DNA of 64,000 nucleotides, taken from assembly GCF_900142535.1 (NCBI RefSeq), contig NZ_FRBE01000008.1, positions 1-64,000 of the forward strand. Reading direction: 5' to 3'. This document shows positions 23,506 through 32,485 of the stretch, one piece after another; position 1 is the first letter of the stretch; the number at the start of each line of letters is the position of its first letter. The notes below the pieces were generated by a model, which saw only the letters and a list, made by a program, of their open reading frames with translations, was not told the origin of the DNA and ran no database searches. The position numbers were made by a program, and so were the translations under genes. Source of the DNA: Fibrobacter sp. UWEL. GTDB lineage: Bacteria > Fibrobacterota > Fibrobacteria > Fibrobacterales > Fibrobacteraceae.

Positions 23506-24672
23506 ATGTCAGATCGTTTTATCGTGACCGGTAACTTCACCGATGATCCGTTTGCCATCGACATGGCTCAGTACATCGGTCTCCGCGAAGACATTTCCGA
23601 CGTGGTCTCCCTGAAGACTTTCGCCAACTCCGAATTCTGCCCCCGCTATATGCTGGACGCCGACGACTTGGAACATATCGGCCATCGTCTGGAAGGCAAG
23701 ATTGTTTTGATTTGCTCTGTTTCTAACCACGAACGTAGCCGTAACGACTACGCCATGCGCAACATGATCCTGGCTCGCGCCGCTAAGGACAATGGCGCAG
23801 AACGCGTGGTTCTGGTTGAACCGGACCTGTTCTACTCCGCACAGGACCGCGGTCCTCATCGTATCGGCGAACTGGAAAAGGATCGTCCGGATATCGACCT
23901 GAAGAAGTTCGATGGCCAGGCATTCACCAGCATGCTTTACGCTGAATTGCTGAAGAAGTCCGGTGTGGACGCTGTGGTTACTTGCCACAACCACTCCATC
24001 AAGGTTCAGAACCTGTTCTCCGATATTTTCGAAGGTCACTTCCACAACCTGATTCCTACCGACGTTTATGCACATTACATCAAGAACAGCAACTTCGTGC
24101 AGTGCGGTAAGGACGGTAACAACCTGGTGATCGTCTCTCCGGATAAGGGCGCTCGCCCCTTCATGAACGCTGTATACGATGCCCTCCAGCTCCCCGAATG
24201 TAAGCGCGTGGTGATGGACAAGGTCCGTACCGGCGAACGTGAAATCTCCATGACCTTCAACCCGGAACTTTCCGACATCAGCATCGACGAAATCGAAGGC
24301 AAGGACGTGATCGTATTCGATGACATGGTCCGTACCGGTACTACCATCGTGCAGTGCTGCGAACACATCAAGAAGGGTAACCCCAACCGCGTGTGCTTCG
24401 GCGTCACCCACTTCCACACCAGTGCAGAAGCTCGTGAAAAGCTGAACAGCCCCGCTATCGACGAAATCCTTACCACCTCCACTCTTCCGGATATCATGAA
24501 CCGTGACTGCCAGGGTCGTCTGCGCAAGAAGCTCACTATCCTGAAGCTCGGCAAGTGGATGGCTCGCCACATCATGCAGATGTACGGTCTGGATGACGGT
24601 CGCTTCGAACGCGACTTCTACAAGATCGACATGTCTTCCAAGAATCCTCGTTGGCCGCCTCAGCAGTTCTAA
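23506..24672 (+). CDS. prs: Ribose-phosphate pyrophosphokinase-like protein
   Basis: 388 residues with the double phosphoribosyltransferase-fold layout of PRPP synthetases. The N-terminal half has FANSEFCPRYM, VLVEPDLFYSAQDRGPHRI (equivalent of the DRHSAQ loop) and FDGQAFTSM. The C-terminal half has NLVIVSPDKGARPF and the PRPP loop VIVFDDMVRTGTTIV. It would make PRPP from ribose-5-phosphate and ATP (cytoplasm) for nucleotide, His and Trp synthesis. It is ~70 residues longer than classical Prs (~315) and divergent around the ATP loop, so a specialised paralogue cannot be ruled out. Its own promoter and terminator make it monocistronic. Confidence 0.8.
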   Translation: MSDRFIVTGNFTDDPFAIDMAQYIGLREDISDVVSLKTFANSEFCPRYMLDADDLEHIGHRLEGKIVLICSVSNHERSRNDYAMRNMILARAAKDNGAERVVLVEPDLFYSAQDRGPHRIGELEKDRPDIDLKKFDGQAFTSMLYAELLKKSGVDAVVTCHNHSIKVQNLFSDIFEGHFHNLIPTDVYAHYIKNSNFVQCGKDGNNLVIVSPDKGARPFMNAVYDALQLPECKRVVMDKVRTGEREISMTFNPELSDISIDEIEGKDVIVFDDMVRTGTTIVQCCEHIKKGNPNRVCFGVTHFHTSAEAREKLNSPAIDEILTTSTLPDIMNRDCQGRLRKKLTILKLGKWMARHIMQMYGLDDGRFERDFYKIDMSSKNPRWPPQQF

Positions 24673-24713
24673 TCAGCGCTGCGGTATACGACCACAAAAC
24701 CGTTTATCGGAAA

Positions 24714-24751
24714 GAATGCCTCGGATGTCAAAATCCGGGGATTCTTTTTTT
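24714..24751 (+). terminator. Terminator after the PRPP synthetase-like gene
   Basis: GAATgCCtCGGAT, loop GTCAAA, ATCCGGGGATTC, followed by TTTTTTT. Confidence 0.8.
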
Positions 24752-24822
24752 ATATCGAGAAAAAATTTGATTATCTTTTAATGCATAAGGCTGAATATTA
24801 AAACAATCAACCATAGGTGTCT

Positions 24823-26214
24823 ATGTCCGCAAAAGTGACCAGCAGCGACAAGATCGAAGATTTGATCCCGGAAACCCCGGTTCGTAAGATTTTAACCCCC
24901 ATCGAACGCTTGATGCAGGTGGAAACCACCGGCGGCATCGTTTTGATTATCATGACGGTTGCGGCCCTCCTGTGGGCAAACCTGGGTATCCATAGTTACG
25001 AACATGTGTGGCACCTGCCTTTTGCCATTAACATTGCTGGCCACGACCTGGCGACCCTCCTGGGCATCCATCACGGATTTACCCTCCACTGGCTTATTAA
25101 CGACGCCCTCATGACCATCTTCTTCTTCAACATTGGTCTTGAAGTGAAGGGCGAAATGACCTACGGTGAACTTCACGATCCCAAGGCAGCAAGCCTTCCT
25201 ATCCTTGCGGCTGCTGGCGGTATGCTGTTCCCGGCTTTGATTTTCCTTGGCGTAAACGCTGCTACCGGTACCGACGCTTCCCGCGGTTGGGGTATCCCTA
25301 CGGCAACGGATATTGCCTTCGTGGTGGGCTGTATGGCGATCCTTGGCAAGAAGGTTCCCCACGCTCTCCGCGTTATGATCCTGACCTTGGCCATTGCGGA
25401 TGATATTGGCGCAATTCTTGTGATTGCCATCGGTTACCCCAGCGGTGACGGCATTGTGTTTGGCGCCCTGGGCGCAGCCTTTGCTTTGCTGGTTCTCATT
25501 AACGTTCTGTTCCGAATTGGCGTCCGCAATATGTTCCTGCATGGGATTATTGGTGTCGCTGTATGGGCATTCTTCGTAAAGTCCGGCGTTCATCCCACTA
25601 TTGCTGGTGTGCTGCTGGGCCTTTCCGTACCTGCCAAGGCTGTGGTCACTAGCGGTAAGATCCGCGGTTTTGTTACTGGCATGGACCATGTTCTTTCCGG
25701 CGAATCTCAGGACAGCAACGAAAAGTACCGTGTGCTGAGCCTCCTGAGACAGAGCGCTTCCGAAAGTATTTCCCTCCAGGAACGCCTCTACAAGCCCCTG
25801 GTACCTTGGGTCAACTTCTTTATCATGCCCCTCTTCGCTCTGGCTAACGCTGGCGTAGAAGTCAAGCTGGGTGGCGTAGAAGTTCCTGTCATGGGCGCTG
25901 TTGCTCTGGCTCTGATCTTCGGTAAGCCTATCGGTATTTTCGTCTTCAGTTTCCTGGCTGTAAAGATTGGCATTTCCAAGCAGCCCAGCTATAGCTGGAA
26001 GGTGCTGTGGGGCGGTGGCATGCTGGCCGGTATCGGCTTCACCATGGCCCTGTTCGTGGCAAGCCTCGCCTTCGATGTGGGCGACCGTCAGGACTCCGCC
26101 AAGCTGGGTATCCTGCTGGGATCCTTCAGTGCCGCAATCCTCGGTACCATCTACATGAGCCTGGTCTCCAAGCCCAGTAAGGATGAACCCGAAGGTGGTC
26201 ACGGACATCACTAA
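24823..26214 (+). CDS. nhaA: Na+/H+ antiporter NhaA
   Basis: 463 residues from the ATG at 24823 (AGGTG upstream; a GTG 6 nt earlier is less likely). About 11-12 membrane segments. Signatures are HWLINDALMTIFFFNIGLEVKGEM, TDIAFVVG and LAIADDIGAILVIA with the paired Asp193-Asp194 that bind Na+/H+, plus GGGMLAGIGFTMALFVASLAF near the end. It exchanges Na+ for H+ across the inner membrane for pH and salt balance. An extended hydrophilic segment around residues 285-320 (SGESQDSNEKYRVLSLLRQ) is longer than in E. coli NhaA (388 aa). The C-terminus is His-rich (GGHGHH). A strong terminator follows. Confidence 0.96.
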   Translation: MSAKVTSSDKIEDLIPETPVRKILTPIERLMQVETTGGIVLIIMTVAALLWANLGIHSYEHVWHLPFAINIAGHDLATLLGIHHGFTLHWLINDALMTIFFFNIGLEVKGEMTYGELHDPKAASLPILAAAGGMLFPALIFLGVNAATGTDASRGWGIPTATDIAFVVGCMAILGKKVPHALRVMILTLAIADDIGAILVIAIGYPSGDGIVFGALGAAFALLVLINVLFRIGVRNMFLHGIIGVAVWAFFVKSGVHPTIAGVLLGLSVPAKAVVTSGKIRGFVTGMDHVLSGESQDSNEKYRVLSLLRQSASESISLQERLYKPLVPWVNFFIMPLFALANAGVEVKLGGVEVPVMGAVALALIFGKPIGIFVFSFLAVKIGISKQPSYSWKVLWGGGMLAGIGFTMALFVASLAFDVGDRQDSAKLGILLGSFSAAILGTIYMSLVSKPSKDEPEGGHGHH

Positions 26215-26224
26215 GATTTAAATC

Positions 26225-26247
26225 GCGGGCTTCGGCCCGCTTTTTTT
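26225..26247 (+). terminator. Terminator after nhaA
   Basis: GCGGGC-TTCG-GCCCGC followed by seven T. Confidence 0.93.
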
Positions 26248-26248
26248 A

Positions 26249-26348
26249 ATTATGAGTTACGAATTATGAATTACGAACTCATAACTCATAACTCATAACT
26301 CATAACTCATAATTCATAATTCATATCTCGTATCTCGTAACTCATAAC
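26249..26348. repeat. 7-bp tandem repeat tract (AACTCAT/AATTCAT)
   Basis: About five AACTCAT units, two AATTCAT, two ATCTCGT-like units and one more AACTCAT run in series. The left part (ATTATGAGTTACGAATTATG) holds the same words in inverse orientation, so the tract could fold back on itself. It lies between nhaA and the GIY-YIG gene. Copy number may vary between strains. Confidence 0.8.
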
Positions 26349-26363
26349 AAGTAATTCCTCCTC

Positions 26364-26738
26364 GTGTCACACTTCGTCTATATGCTTCGTTGTTCTGGAG
26401 GCCGCATCTACACGGGCTATGCGGTAGATGTCCAGGCGCGCTACCAGCAGCACTGTACCGGCAAGGGGGCGCGGTTTACCAAGGCTTTCCCGCCGGAGTG
26501 TATCCTCAAAACATTTGAGCTGGAGTCCAAGGAACTGGCCCTACGCCTGGAAGCTCGAATCAAGAAGCTGGACAAGCCCCAGAAGGAGCGGCTGACCGCA
26601 GGGGACGAGGTGCTGGAACAGTCCTTGTTCAGCGGGCTGTCCGAGGTTCTTAAACCGAAAAAGAAACGCAAAAAAATTATTTCTGCAAAATCAAATCCAC
26701 GATCAGGTAGATCGCAAGGGCGATGCTGCAGACGCTGA
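26364..26738 (+). CDS. GIY-YIG domain protein (UPF0213/YhbQ-like)
   Basis: 124 residues from a GTG start. The GIY-YIG core is visible: FVYMLRCSGGRIYTGYAVDV, then RYQQHCTGKGARFTK and EARIKKLDKPQKERL. Residues 1-83 match the ~85-100-residue UPF0213 family of small nuclease-like proteins. The C-terminal ~25 residues are very basic (KPKKKRKKIISAK, RSQGRCCRR) and arise because the frame runs 62 nt into the convergent TSUP gene, so this tail is probably recent. No clear ribosome site; the 7-bp repeat tract ends 16 nt upstream and could affect its expression. Confidence 0.8.
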   Translation: MSHFVYMLRCSGGRIYTGYAVDVQARYQQHCTGKGARFTKAFPPECILKTFELESKELALRLEARIKKLDKPQKERLTAGDEVLEQSLFSGLSEVLKPKKKRKKIISAKSNPRSGRSQGRCCRR

Positions 26739-27456
26739 TGAAGTTCTCGATGAACTTGTTGCCTTTCTTGCGCTGGAGGGCGCTGCCGAAGTATCCGCCG
26801 CACCAGGCGCCTGCGGACATGACGATGGCGATGGGCCAGTTCACCTTTCCGGCGACGGCGAGGGCTGCGGTGCTCACAATCAGGAATACGGTGGTAAGGC
26901 AGTTCTTCAGGGCGTTAACGTGAATGGGGTCCAGGCCGGTGTAACGGGTGAGGCTGAAAATCTGGACGAAGCCCACGCCGATTTGCACGATGCATCCGTA
27001 GATGGATACCAGGGCGAATCCGATGGCGCCTCCAGGAGTCAGTTTTTCGGGAGGTGTGGCAGGGGGCTTGCCGAAGATATCCTTGCGCAGTCTGCTCATG
27101 ATGACCACAAGACAGATGGCGCCGGCGATCACTGCCTGGAAGGCCTTGTCGCCGATGCTCACCAGAAAGAAGACGCCAATGCATGCGCCCACTAAAGAGG
27201 GGAGGAACAGCTGCTTGAACAGTTTCTTGTTCAGGTAGCCGTGCTTGGACAAGTTGTGGACGCTGCTGATGTTTCCGATAATGAGGCCGATGCGGTTGGT
27301 GCCGTTTGCCACGGTAGGAGGAATTCCCAGGAATATCATGATGGGAAGACTTAAGGAACTACCGCCGCCAGCGATGCTATTGATGAGGCTAACTACGGCT
27401 CCCAGGATAAAGAATGCGGCGTACTGGCCGTATTCCCACCAACCTGCGTCAATCAC
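26677..27456 (-). CDS. TSUP-family (TauE/SafE) membrane permease
   Basis: 259 residues, mostly hydrophobic with about 8 membrane segments. Motifs typical of TauE/SafE transporters: GAVVSLINSIAGGGSSLSLP, PTVANGTNRIGLI and AWCGGYFGSALQRKKGNKFI. The family exports or imports sulfur compounds or organic anions; the substrate cannot be told here. Its start overlaps the stop of the upstream lipoprotein gene by 4 nt (coupled). Its last 62 nt overlap the convergent GIY-YIG gene. Confidence 0.88.
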   Translation of the reverse strand: MIDAGWWEYGQYAAFFILGAVVSLINSIAGGGSSLSLPIMIFLGIPPTVANGTNRIGLIIGNISSVHNLSKHGYLNKKLFKQLFLPSLVGACIGVFFLVSIGDKAFQAVIAGAICLVVIMSRLRKDIFGKPPATPPEKLTPGGAIGFALVSIYGCIVQIGVGFVQIFSLTRYTGLDPIHVNALKNCLTTVFLIVSTAALAVAGKVNWPIAIVMSAGAWCGGYFGSALQRKKGNKFIENFISVCSIALAIYLIVDLILQK

Positions 27457-28736
27457 TTTGCCATTTCCTTTTCCAGGAAGTTCTTGTTGTCCTGAACCTT
27501 CTTGATCAAGGTGCTTTCGGGATATTCACCCAGGCACTTGTCCAGCGGTTCGATGGCGGCCTTCATCAGGTCCTTCTTCTTGGCGGTGTCCTTCTGCTTC
27601 TGGGCCTTGGCGAACAGCTGGGACGTTTCCTTACGTTGGGCGTTGCAGAATGCGTCTGCCAGCTGGACGTACTTTTCCATGGCTTCCTTGCGGAGAGTGC
27701 TTGCCTTTAACTTGTTCAGAAGTTCCTTGGCCTGGGCATACTTCTTGGCGGCCATCAGCTCGTCGGCTTTCTTCATGGCTTCGGCCGGATCGTTCTTTTC
27801 CCAATACTTGGCGTCCTCGGAATCGGTAGCCTGGGCGAGTCCCTTGATGTAGTCGATGAGGGCCTGAATCTTCAGCTGTTCCTCAAAGTCGCGATGGCGC
27901 ATCTGGAAATCCGTTGCACGCTGCTCGGCTTCCGCAAACTTTGCCTGCTGTTCAGCCAGAGCCTTGATGGAAGCCATTTCCTTCTGGGCACGCTTCAAGG
28001 TGTTGTTGTAAGCGATCTGCTTCTGTTCCTTGGCGAACTGAGTGAGGGAATCGCCGGGAGCCAGGGAAATCAAGCTGTCCGCTGTTTCTGCCACCATGCT
28101 GTAGGCGGTCTGCACGCGGTTCATGTTGATGATCTGCATGACCAGCGGTTCAAACTGCTTGGCCAGTTCTGCATTGGTTTTTCCAAATTCCTGGAGCAGG
28201 GAGTCGGCGGTCTGTTCCCACTGATTCCACAGGGGCTTGATAATGCGAAAACGCTGCAAGTAGGTGACGGCGGAGTCTACCAGACCCTGTTTGTACAAAG
28301 TATCGGCGTGTGCGAAAATCTGGTGTGCCAGAGCGGGGAAGTCCTGATAAGGATCCGGTGCGACAGTCTTCTTTTCCAATTCCGCAGGCTGTACAGTCTC
28401 GGGTTCCTTGGAAGTGCTGGGAGACTTCGTTTCTTGAGAAACCTCGCTGGTCTTTGCCGCAGGTTGTGCTTCCGGCTTGGCGGTCTTTACTTCCGGTTCT
28501 GCGGCCTGTTTTGCTTCGGGCACGTTCTGCACTGCGGGCTGCTGCACCGCCGGCTGTTCCGTGGGGTTGCTTGTTACCGCGGTTGTTTCCGTCGGGTTGT
28601 CCTGAGGAATGTTCTGGACGGGTACGTCGGTGCAGGGGGCAGGCGTGCCGCCTGCACAAGCAGTCAGCAGTGTGGCTGCCGCAGCAACCGCCAGACTCTG
28701 CAATTTCTTCACGTTCTTTGTAATTCTCTTATCCAT
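27453..28736 (-). CDS. Coiled-coil/TPR-like lipoprotein
   Basis: 427 residues. The signal peptide ends in a lipobox (TLLTACAGG). A ~110-residue Pro/Thr/Glu/Ala-rich linker (AAEPEVKTAKPEAQPAAKT) follows. Residues ~130-427 are helical and Glu/Ala/Lys-rich with TPR-like periodicity (HADTLYKQGLVDSAVTYLQRF, KADELMAAKKYAQAKELLNKL). The C-terminal LDKCLGEYPESTLIKKVQDN resembles YfiO/BamD-type TPR ends, but no family is certain. It lies between the PBP1A and TSUP genes in one minus-strand operon, consistent with a periplasmic partner of peptidoglycan synthesis, which remains inference. Confidence 0.7.
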   Translation of the reverse strand: MDKRITKNVKKLQSLAVAAAATLLTACAGGTPAPCTDVPVQNIPQDNPTETTAVTSNPTEQPAVQQPAVQNVPEAKQAAEPEVKTAKPEAQPAAKTSEVSQETKSPSTSKEPETVQPAELEKKTVAPDPYQDFPALAHQIFAHADTLYKQGLVDSAVTYLQRFRIIKPLWNQWEQTADSLLQEFGKTNAELAKQFEPLVMQIINMNRVQTAYSMVAETADSLISLAPGDSLTQFAKEQKQIAYNNTLKRAQKEMASIKALAEQQAKFAEAEQRATDFQMRHRDFEEQLKIQALIDYIKGLAQATDSEDAKYWEKNDPAEAMKKADELMAAKKYAQAKELLNKLKASTLRKEAMEKYVQLADAFCNAQRKETSQLFAKAQKQKDTAKKKDLMKAAIEPLDKCLGEYPESTLIKKVQDNKNFLEKEMAK

Positions 28737-28783
28737 AAACCTAAACCAAAAAATTTCAAGTTCTGTTCCGCATCATCCAGCGG

Positions 28784-31700
28784 TTATTCTGCTTCGATGG
28801 GGACGAACATCTTCTTGCCGTCAAAGTCTGCAGGCAAATCCCATTCGTCATCGCTGGAGGCCTTGGGCGCAGGTGCCGGAGCGGCAACAGGGGCTGCGGC
28901 AGGAGCGGGTGCGCTTGCTGCGGGCTGTGCGGTGGCTGCGGGTGCGTCAACAGTCGCAGCTGCGGCGGTGGCAGGAACTTCGCTGGCAGAACCTTCGCCT
29001 GCGACAGGCTGCGGAGTGCTAGCAGCGGGTGCTGCGTTTGCCTGTTCAGCGGCTGCCTGGGGAACTGCAGGTGCGCTTTCTGCGGTGGCTTCAGCGGGCT
29101 GTTCCGTTGCGGGAACTTCAGGAACTGCGGGTGCAGTGTTCATCATTTCCATGCTGGTCATGATGCCAATTTCCGCTGCGCTTTCTGCAGCAAATTCGTG
29201 AACCTGGGGCGGAATAAATCCCGGCACGTCCAGCCAGGGCATGGGACGTCTTTCGGTAGCTTCGCCGCTGGCAAGTGCGATACCCGTCATGGGGTCCACC
29301 ATCAGTTCGCCTCTCTGCTTCTTAAGAATCAGCGGGACTTCCTTTGCCAGCTGGGACGGAAGATCCAGGAAGTCTACCTGATAGGGAGTTCCCAGCACGC
29401 GGATTTCGTCGGTGGCGAAAGATGCCCACTGGGGGAGGCCACCATAGGCGCCGGAAATGCGAGTGCGGCCCACCTTCATGGGCTTGTTATTATCGAAGCC
29501 CACATAACTGCCGATAGCGACGACGGATTCCGCAGTGGCGCCGCCCAAGTCCTTGTTGTAAGTGGGGATGGCGCCTAGGAAGGCCACGTTCTTGTAATCG
29601 TTGGTGGTACCGGTCTTACCAAAGACAGGATAACGCCAGGTGGTACCGTTATCAGGTGCGGAGACCGTGATGTTGTTGTACTGGCTGCGGGCGGTACCGT
29701 TCTGGAATACGGAATGAAGCATGGCTGCCATCTGGGTGGTGACGTTTTCATCCAGGATGGTCTTGCTTTCGATGGAATCCGTGAAGATCACGTTACCGTT
29801 GCGGTCCTTGATTTCCTTGATCAGGCAGGGCTCGGTCCAAACGTCTCCACCGCTCTTGCACTTGTAAATCTTGCCGGTAAGAATCGTCTGGTAGGCAGTG
29901 GTGATGTCGGACAAGGGAATGTCGTTTACACCCAGCGGCATACTGAACACCTTCTGCAGTTTCTGCTGGATACCGATTTCCTTGGCGAAACGTGCGAACT
30001 CAGCCATCGCAAGAGAGCGCCTGTAGTCGGGCCAGTAGCGAATCTGGTCTGCTTCCAGATAATTCTTTTCCTTGTCCACCTGTTCCATGGTGATGTTCAG
30101 GCGCTTGAAGTCTGCCAGAGAGAAGCTGCCGAACAGCAGTACGGAACTGAGGGGCTGTAAGGTATCTGCCACATCCGGGTCCAGTTCCTTGATTTCGCGG
30201 GCTCTCAGGATTTCGCTATAGCGCTTGAAGTTGTGGTTGATGTAGCGGGTTCTTTCCGGATCCTTCTTGGCTTGTTTCAGGGCTAGATCGTTGTACGTAC
30301 CGTAACGCAGGTTCTGAAGAGCGCGGGCTGTTTCTTCCTTACCTTCGGACATGTACTGGTTAACAAGCTTTTCCTTTGCCTTACTGAACTCAATTTCCTG
30401 ACGGACGTTGTCGTTCATGGTCAGGCCGAACTTATCGCGCAGGCGAATGAAGTAAGCCTTCTGGTCTTCGTCCGGTTTCTGGGAGTAATTGTTCTCGTCA
30501 GCCACGCCCTGGAATTCTTCCGGTGAAAGCTTGTCCAGCAGGTGTTCCAGCAGCCAGATACTTGCAACGTTTTCGGATCGGGTGGCGGCCCAGGCGATGC
30601 TCACAACGTCACCCTTGTTCTTGTGGTCGGGACGGGGGTAGTAGAACTGGTTGGTGAACTGGAATACGTTAAAGTCATTTTCCAGAACGTCCTGGTAATT
30701 CCAGTTGTACTTGATGGCGAGGGCATAAAGCAGGGGTTTCCAGCTGGAGCCCAGCTGACGCAGTGCCTTAAAGCTACGGTCGTAACCAGTATTGTGGAAA
30801 CCGCCCTGGCTTGCAATGACCTGACCGTCCTTAATGGCCAGGAGGCCACCCTGGAGCACCGGTTCCGTTTCAATCTTACAGGGGACGGCGCCATTCACGG
30901 GCTTATCGTCCAGCACGCTTACCAGAATGATGGTGCCAGTGGAAATGTTTCCTGCGAAAACCTTGTCTGCGTCGGCACCAGTCTGGGTGTTAAAGCTCTT
31001 GAGAGCCGCTTCGTTGATTTCGCCCTTCAGCTGTCCGAAGCTTACGGTAATGGAACTGATCTTGCCCTTGGCGTTGGTGGTAATTTTTTCCACGGCGCCA
31101 TAGAGATAATCGCCCTTTCGGGCCTTACTTGCCTTGGTAATGTACTGGGCCTTGGGGAACACGAATCCGCCCAGCTGAAGCTGCAGGTTACTGATGTTTG
31201 CCTGGAGGGCGCGCTTGGCTGCTTCCTGGGATTCCTGGTTCACGGTGGACACGATGGTCAGCTGAGCCTTGTGCCAGTCATCAATATCCTTGCTCTTGAA
31301 AAATTCGGTGAAATAATCACTGTTCAGTCGTTCTTCCACGCGTTCCAGGATCGTACTCATGGTGAAGCGGAAGTTGCCGTGCTTGAATTCCAGAGGCTTG
31401 CTCAGTTCCTTGTCCATCTCTTCCTGGGTGATGTACTTCTGGTCCACCATACGTCCCAGAACATAGCGCAGACGTTCCTGGCCACGCTTCAGTGCGCGCT
31501 GGCGGCGTTCCTCGTTCTTCTGGATAAAGGGGTCATAGTTGAAGGGGCCCTTCACGGAACCTGCGATAAAGGCGCATTCCCCAAGAGTCAGTTTGTCCTT
31601 GGGAGCCTTGCTGAACAAATCCTTGTCGAAGAAATACTGGGCGGCGATGGCTACACCCTTGCCGGTGCCGGAGACATGGAACTGGTTCAGATAGAATTCC

Positions 31701-32260
31701 AGAATTTCTTCCTTGGAGAAGTGGGTTTCCATGCGCAAGGCATTGATCAGTTCCTTCCACTTTTCCTTGATGGAACGTTCCTCGCGGCCAAAGATATTCT
31801 TCACGGTCTGCTGGGTAAGTGTGGAGCCGCCCTGACGCATTTTTCCGTTCTTCACGTTGCTGAACATGGCACGGGTAAAGCCGGAGAAGTCAAATCCCAC
31901 ATGGTTCCAGTAGTTTGCGTCTTCCGCTGCAATGAGGGCGTTCACCACATTGGTGGGAATATCGCCGTAGGGGAGGTACAGACGATGGTTTGCATCGAAG
32001 AAGGCGCCCAAAAGGGTGTCCCCGTTATCGTAATAGACACGAGTTTCACCGGAAAGCACCTGCATGATGGTTTCGCGATTGAACTGGTTGTCCGGATCTC
32101 GGGCGGGCAGGATCTTGAAAACTACGATATAGGCAGGAATACAGCAGATCAGACCCACCAGGGCGAATGCTGCTATGATCTTGAAAAACTTTCTTACGGT
32201 GGCGATGCTGAAGAACTTGGTCTTGGCAGCCACTTTTCTCTTCTTTTTTTGGTCGGCCAT
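28784..32260 (-). CDS. mrcA: Bifunctional penicillin-binding protein 1A (GT51 + transpeptidase) with long Ala/Pro tail
   Basis: 1158 residues from the ATG at 32260 (MADQKKKRKVAAKTK); in-frame upstream codons run into the tRNA and are rejected. One membrane segment (~30-52). The glycosyltransferase domain shows ALIAAEDANYWNHVGFD and MRQGGSTLTQQTVKN, EILEFYLNQ. The transpeptidase domain shows SSWK (serine nucleophile), SEN and KTGTTNDYKN. It polymerises and cross-links peptidoglycan in the periplasm. An insert of ~200 residues before the second half and a ~140-residue Ala/Pro/Glu-rich C-terminal tail (residues ~1000-1140) make it longer than E. coli PBP1A (850). First gene of a three-gene operon. 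Confidence 0.93.
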   Translation of the reverse strand: MADQKKKRKVAAKTKFFSIATVRKFFKIIAAFALVGLICCIPAYIVVFKILPARDPDNQFNRETIMQVLSGETRVYYDNGDTLLGAFFDANHRLYLPYGDIPTNVVNALIAAEDANYWNHVGFDFSGFTRAMFSNVKNGKMRQGGSTLTQQTVKNIFGREERSIKEKWKELINALRMETHFSKEEILEFYLNQFHVSGTGKGVAIAAQYFFDKDLFSKAPKDKLTLGECAFIAGSVKGPFNYDPFIQKNEERRQRALKRGQERLRYVLGRMVDQKYITQEEMDKELSKPLEFKHGNFRFTMSTILERVEERLNSDYFTEFFKSKDIDDWHKAQLTIVSTVNQESQEAAKRALQANISNLQLQLGGFVFPKAQYITKASKARKGDYLYGAVEKITTNAKGKISSITVSFGQLKGEINEAALKSFNTQTGADADKVFAGNISTGTIILVSVLDDKPVNGAVPCKIETEPVLQGGLLAIKDGQVIASQGGFHNTGYDRSFKALRQLGSSWKPLLYALAIKYNWNYQDVLENDFNVFQFTNQFYYPRPDHKNKGDVVSIAWAATRSENVASIWLLEHLLDKLSPEEFQGVADENNYSQKPDEDQKAYFIRLRDKFGLTMNDNVRQEIEFSKAKEKLVNQYMSEGKEETARALQNLRYGTYNDLALKQAKKDPERTRYINHNFKRYSEILRAREIKELDPDVADTLQPLSSVLLFGSFSLADFKRLNITMEQVDKEKNYLEADQIRYWPDYRRSLAMAEFARFAKEIGIQQKLQKVFSMPLGVNDIPLSDITTAYQTILTGKIYKCKSGGDVWTEPCLIKEIKDRNGNVIFTDSIESKTILDENVTTQMAAMLHSVFQNGTARSQYNNITVSAPDNGTTWRYPVFGKTGTTNDYKNVAFLGAIPTYNKDLGGATAESVVAIGSYVGFDNNKPMKVGRTRISGAYGGLPQWASFATDEIRVLGTPYQVDFLDLPSQLAKEVPLILKKQRGELMVDPMTGIALASGEATERRPMPWLDVPGFIPPQVHEFAAESAAEIGIMTSMEMMNTAPAVPEVPATEQPAEATAESAPAVPQAAAEQANAAPAASTPQPVAGEGSASEVPATAAAATVDAPAATAQPAASAPAPAAAPVAAPAPAPKASSDDEWDLPADFDGKKMFVPIEAE

Positions 32261-32355
32261 GGGAAAATTCCGTATATATATGGTAAAATTTAGGTATTTT
32301 CGGATTACCCCTTGAAAAAATCGGGATAAATATCTAAAATTAGAGCCCCAAAGAT

Positions 32356-32444
32356 GGGAAGATGGCCGAGCTGGCCGAAGGCGCGTCCCTGCTAAGGACG
32401 TATAGGACTTAATCCTATCGCGAGTTCGAATCTCGCTCTTCCCG
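32356..32444 (+). tRNA. tRNA-Ser (GCU anticodon)
   Basis: 89 nt with full cloverleaf. Acceptor GGGAAGA/TCTTCCC; D stem GCC/GGC; anticodon stem CGTCC/GGACG with loop CTGCTAA (anticodon GCT at 32391-32393); long class II variable arm TAGGA/TCCTA; T stem GCGAG/CTCGC with TTCGAAT loop; discriminator G. No encoded CCA. Decodes AGC/AGU. Confidence 0.97.
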
Positions 32445-32452
32445 CTGAAAAG

Positions 32453-32480
32453 CCCCAGATCGAAAGATCTGGGGTTTTTT
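32453..32480 (+). terminator. Terminator after tRNA-Ser
   Basis: CCCCAGATC-GAAA-GATCTGGGG followed by six T, 9 nt past the tRNA. Confidence 0.95.
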
Positions 32481-32485
32481 CGTGC

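Noticed and set aside
24892-26211. 439-codon minus-strand frame opposite nhaA
   Set aside because: Antisense shadow of nhaA with Gln/His-rich non-protein-like sequence.
30542-32293. 583-codon plus-strand frame opposite PBP1A
   Set aside because: Antisense shadow; PBP1A motifs SSWK, SEN and KTGTT are all read on the minus strand.
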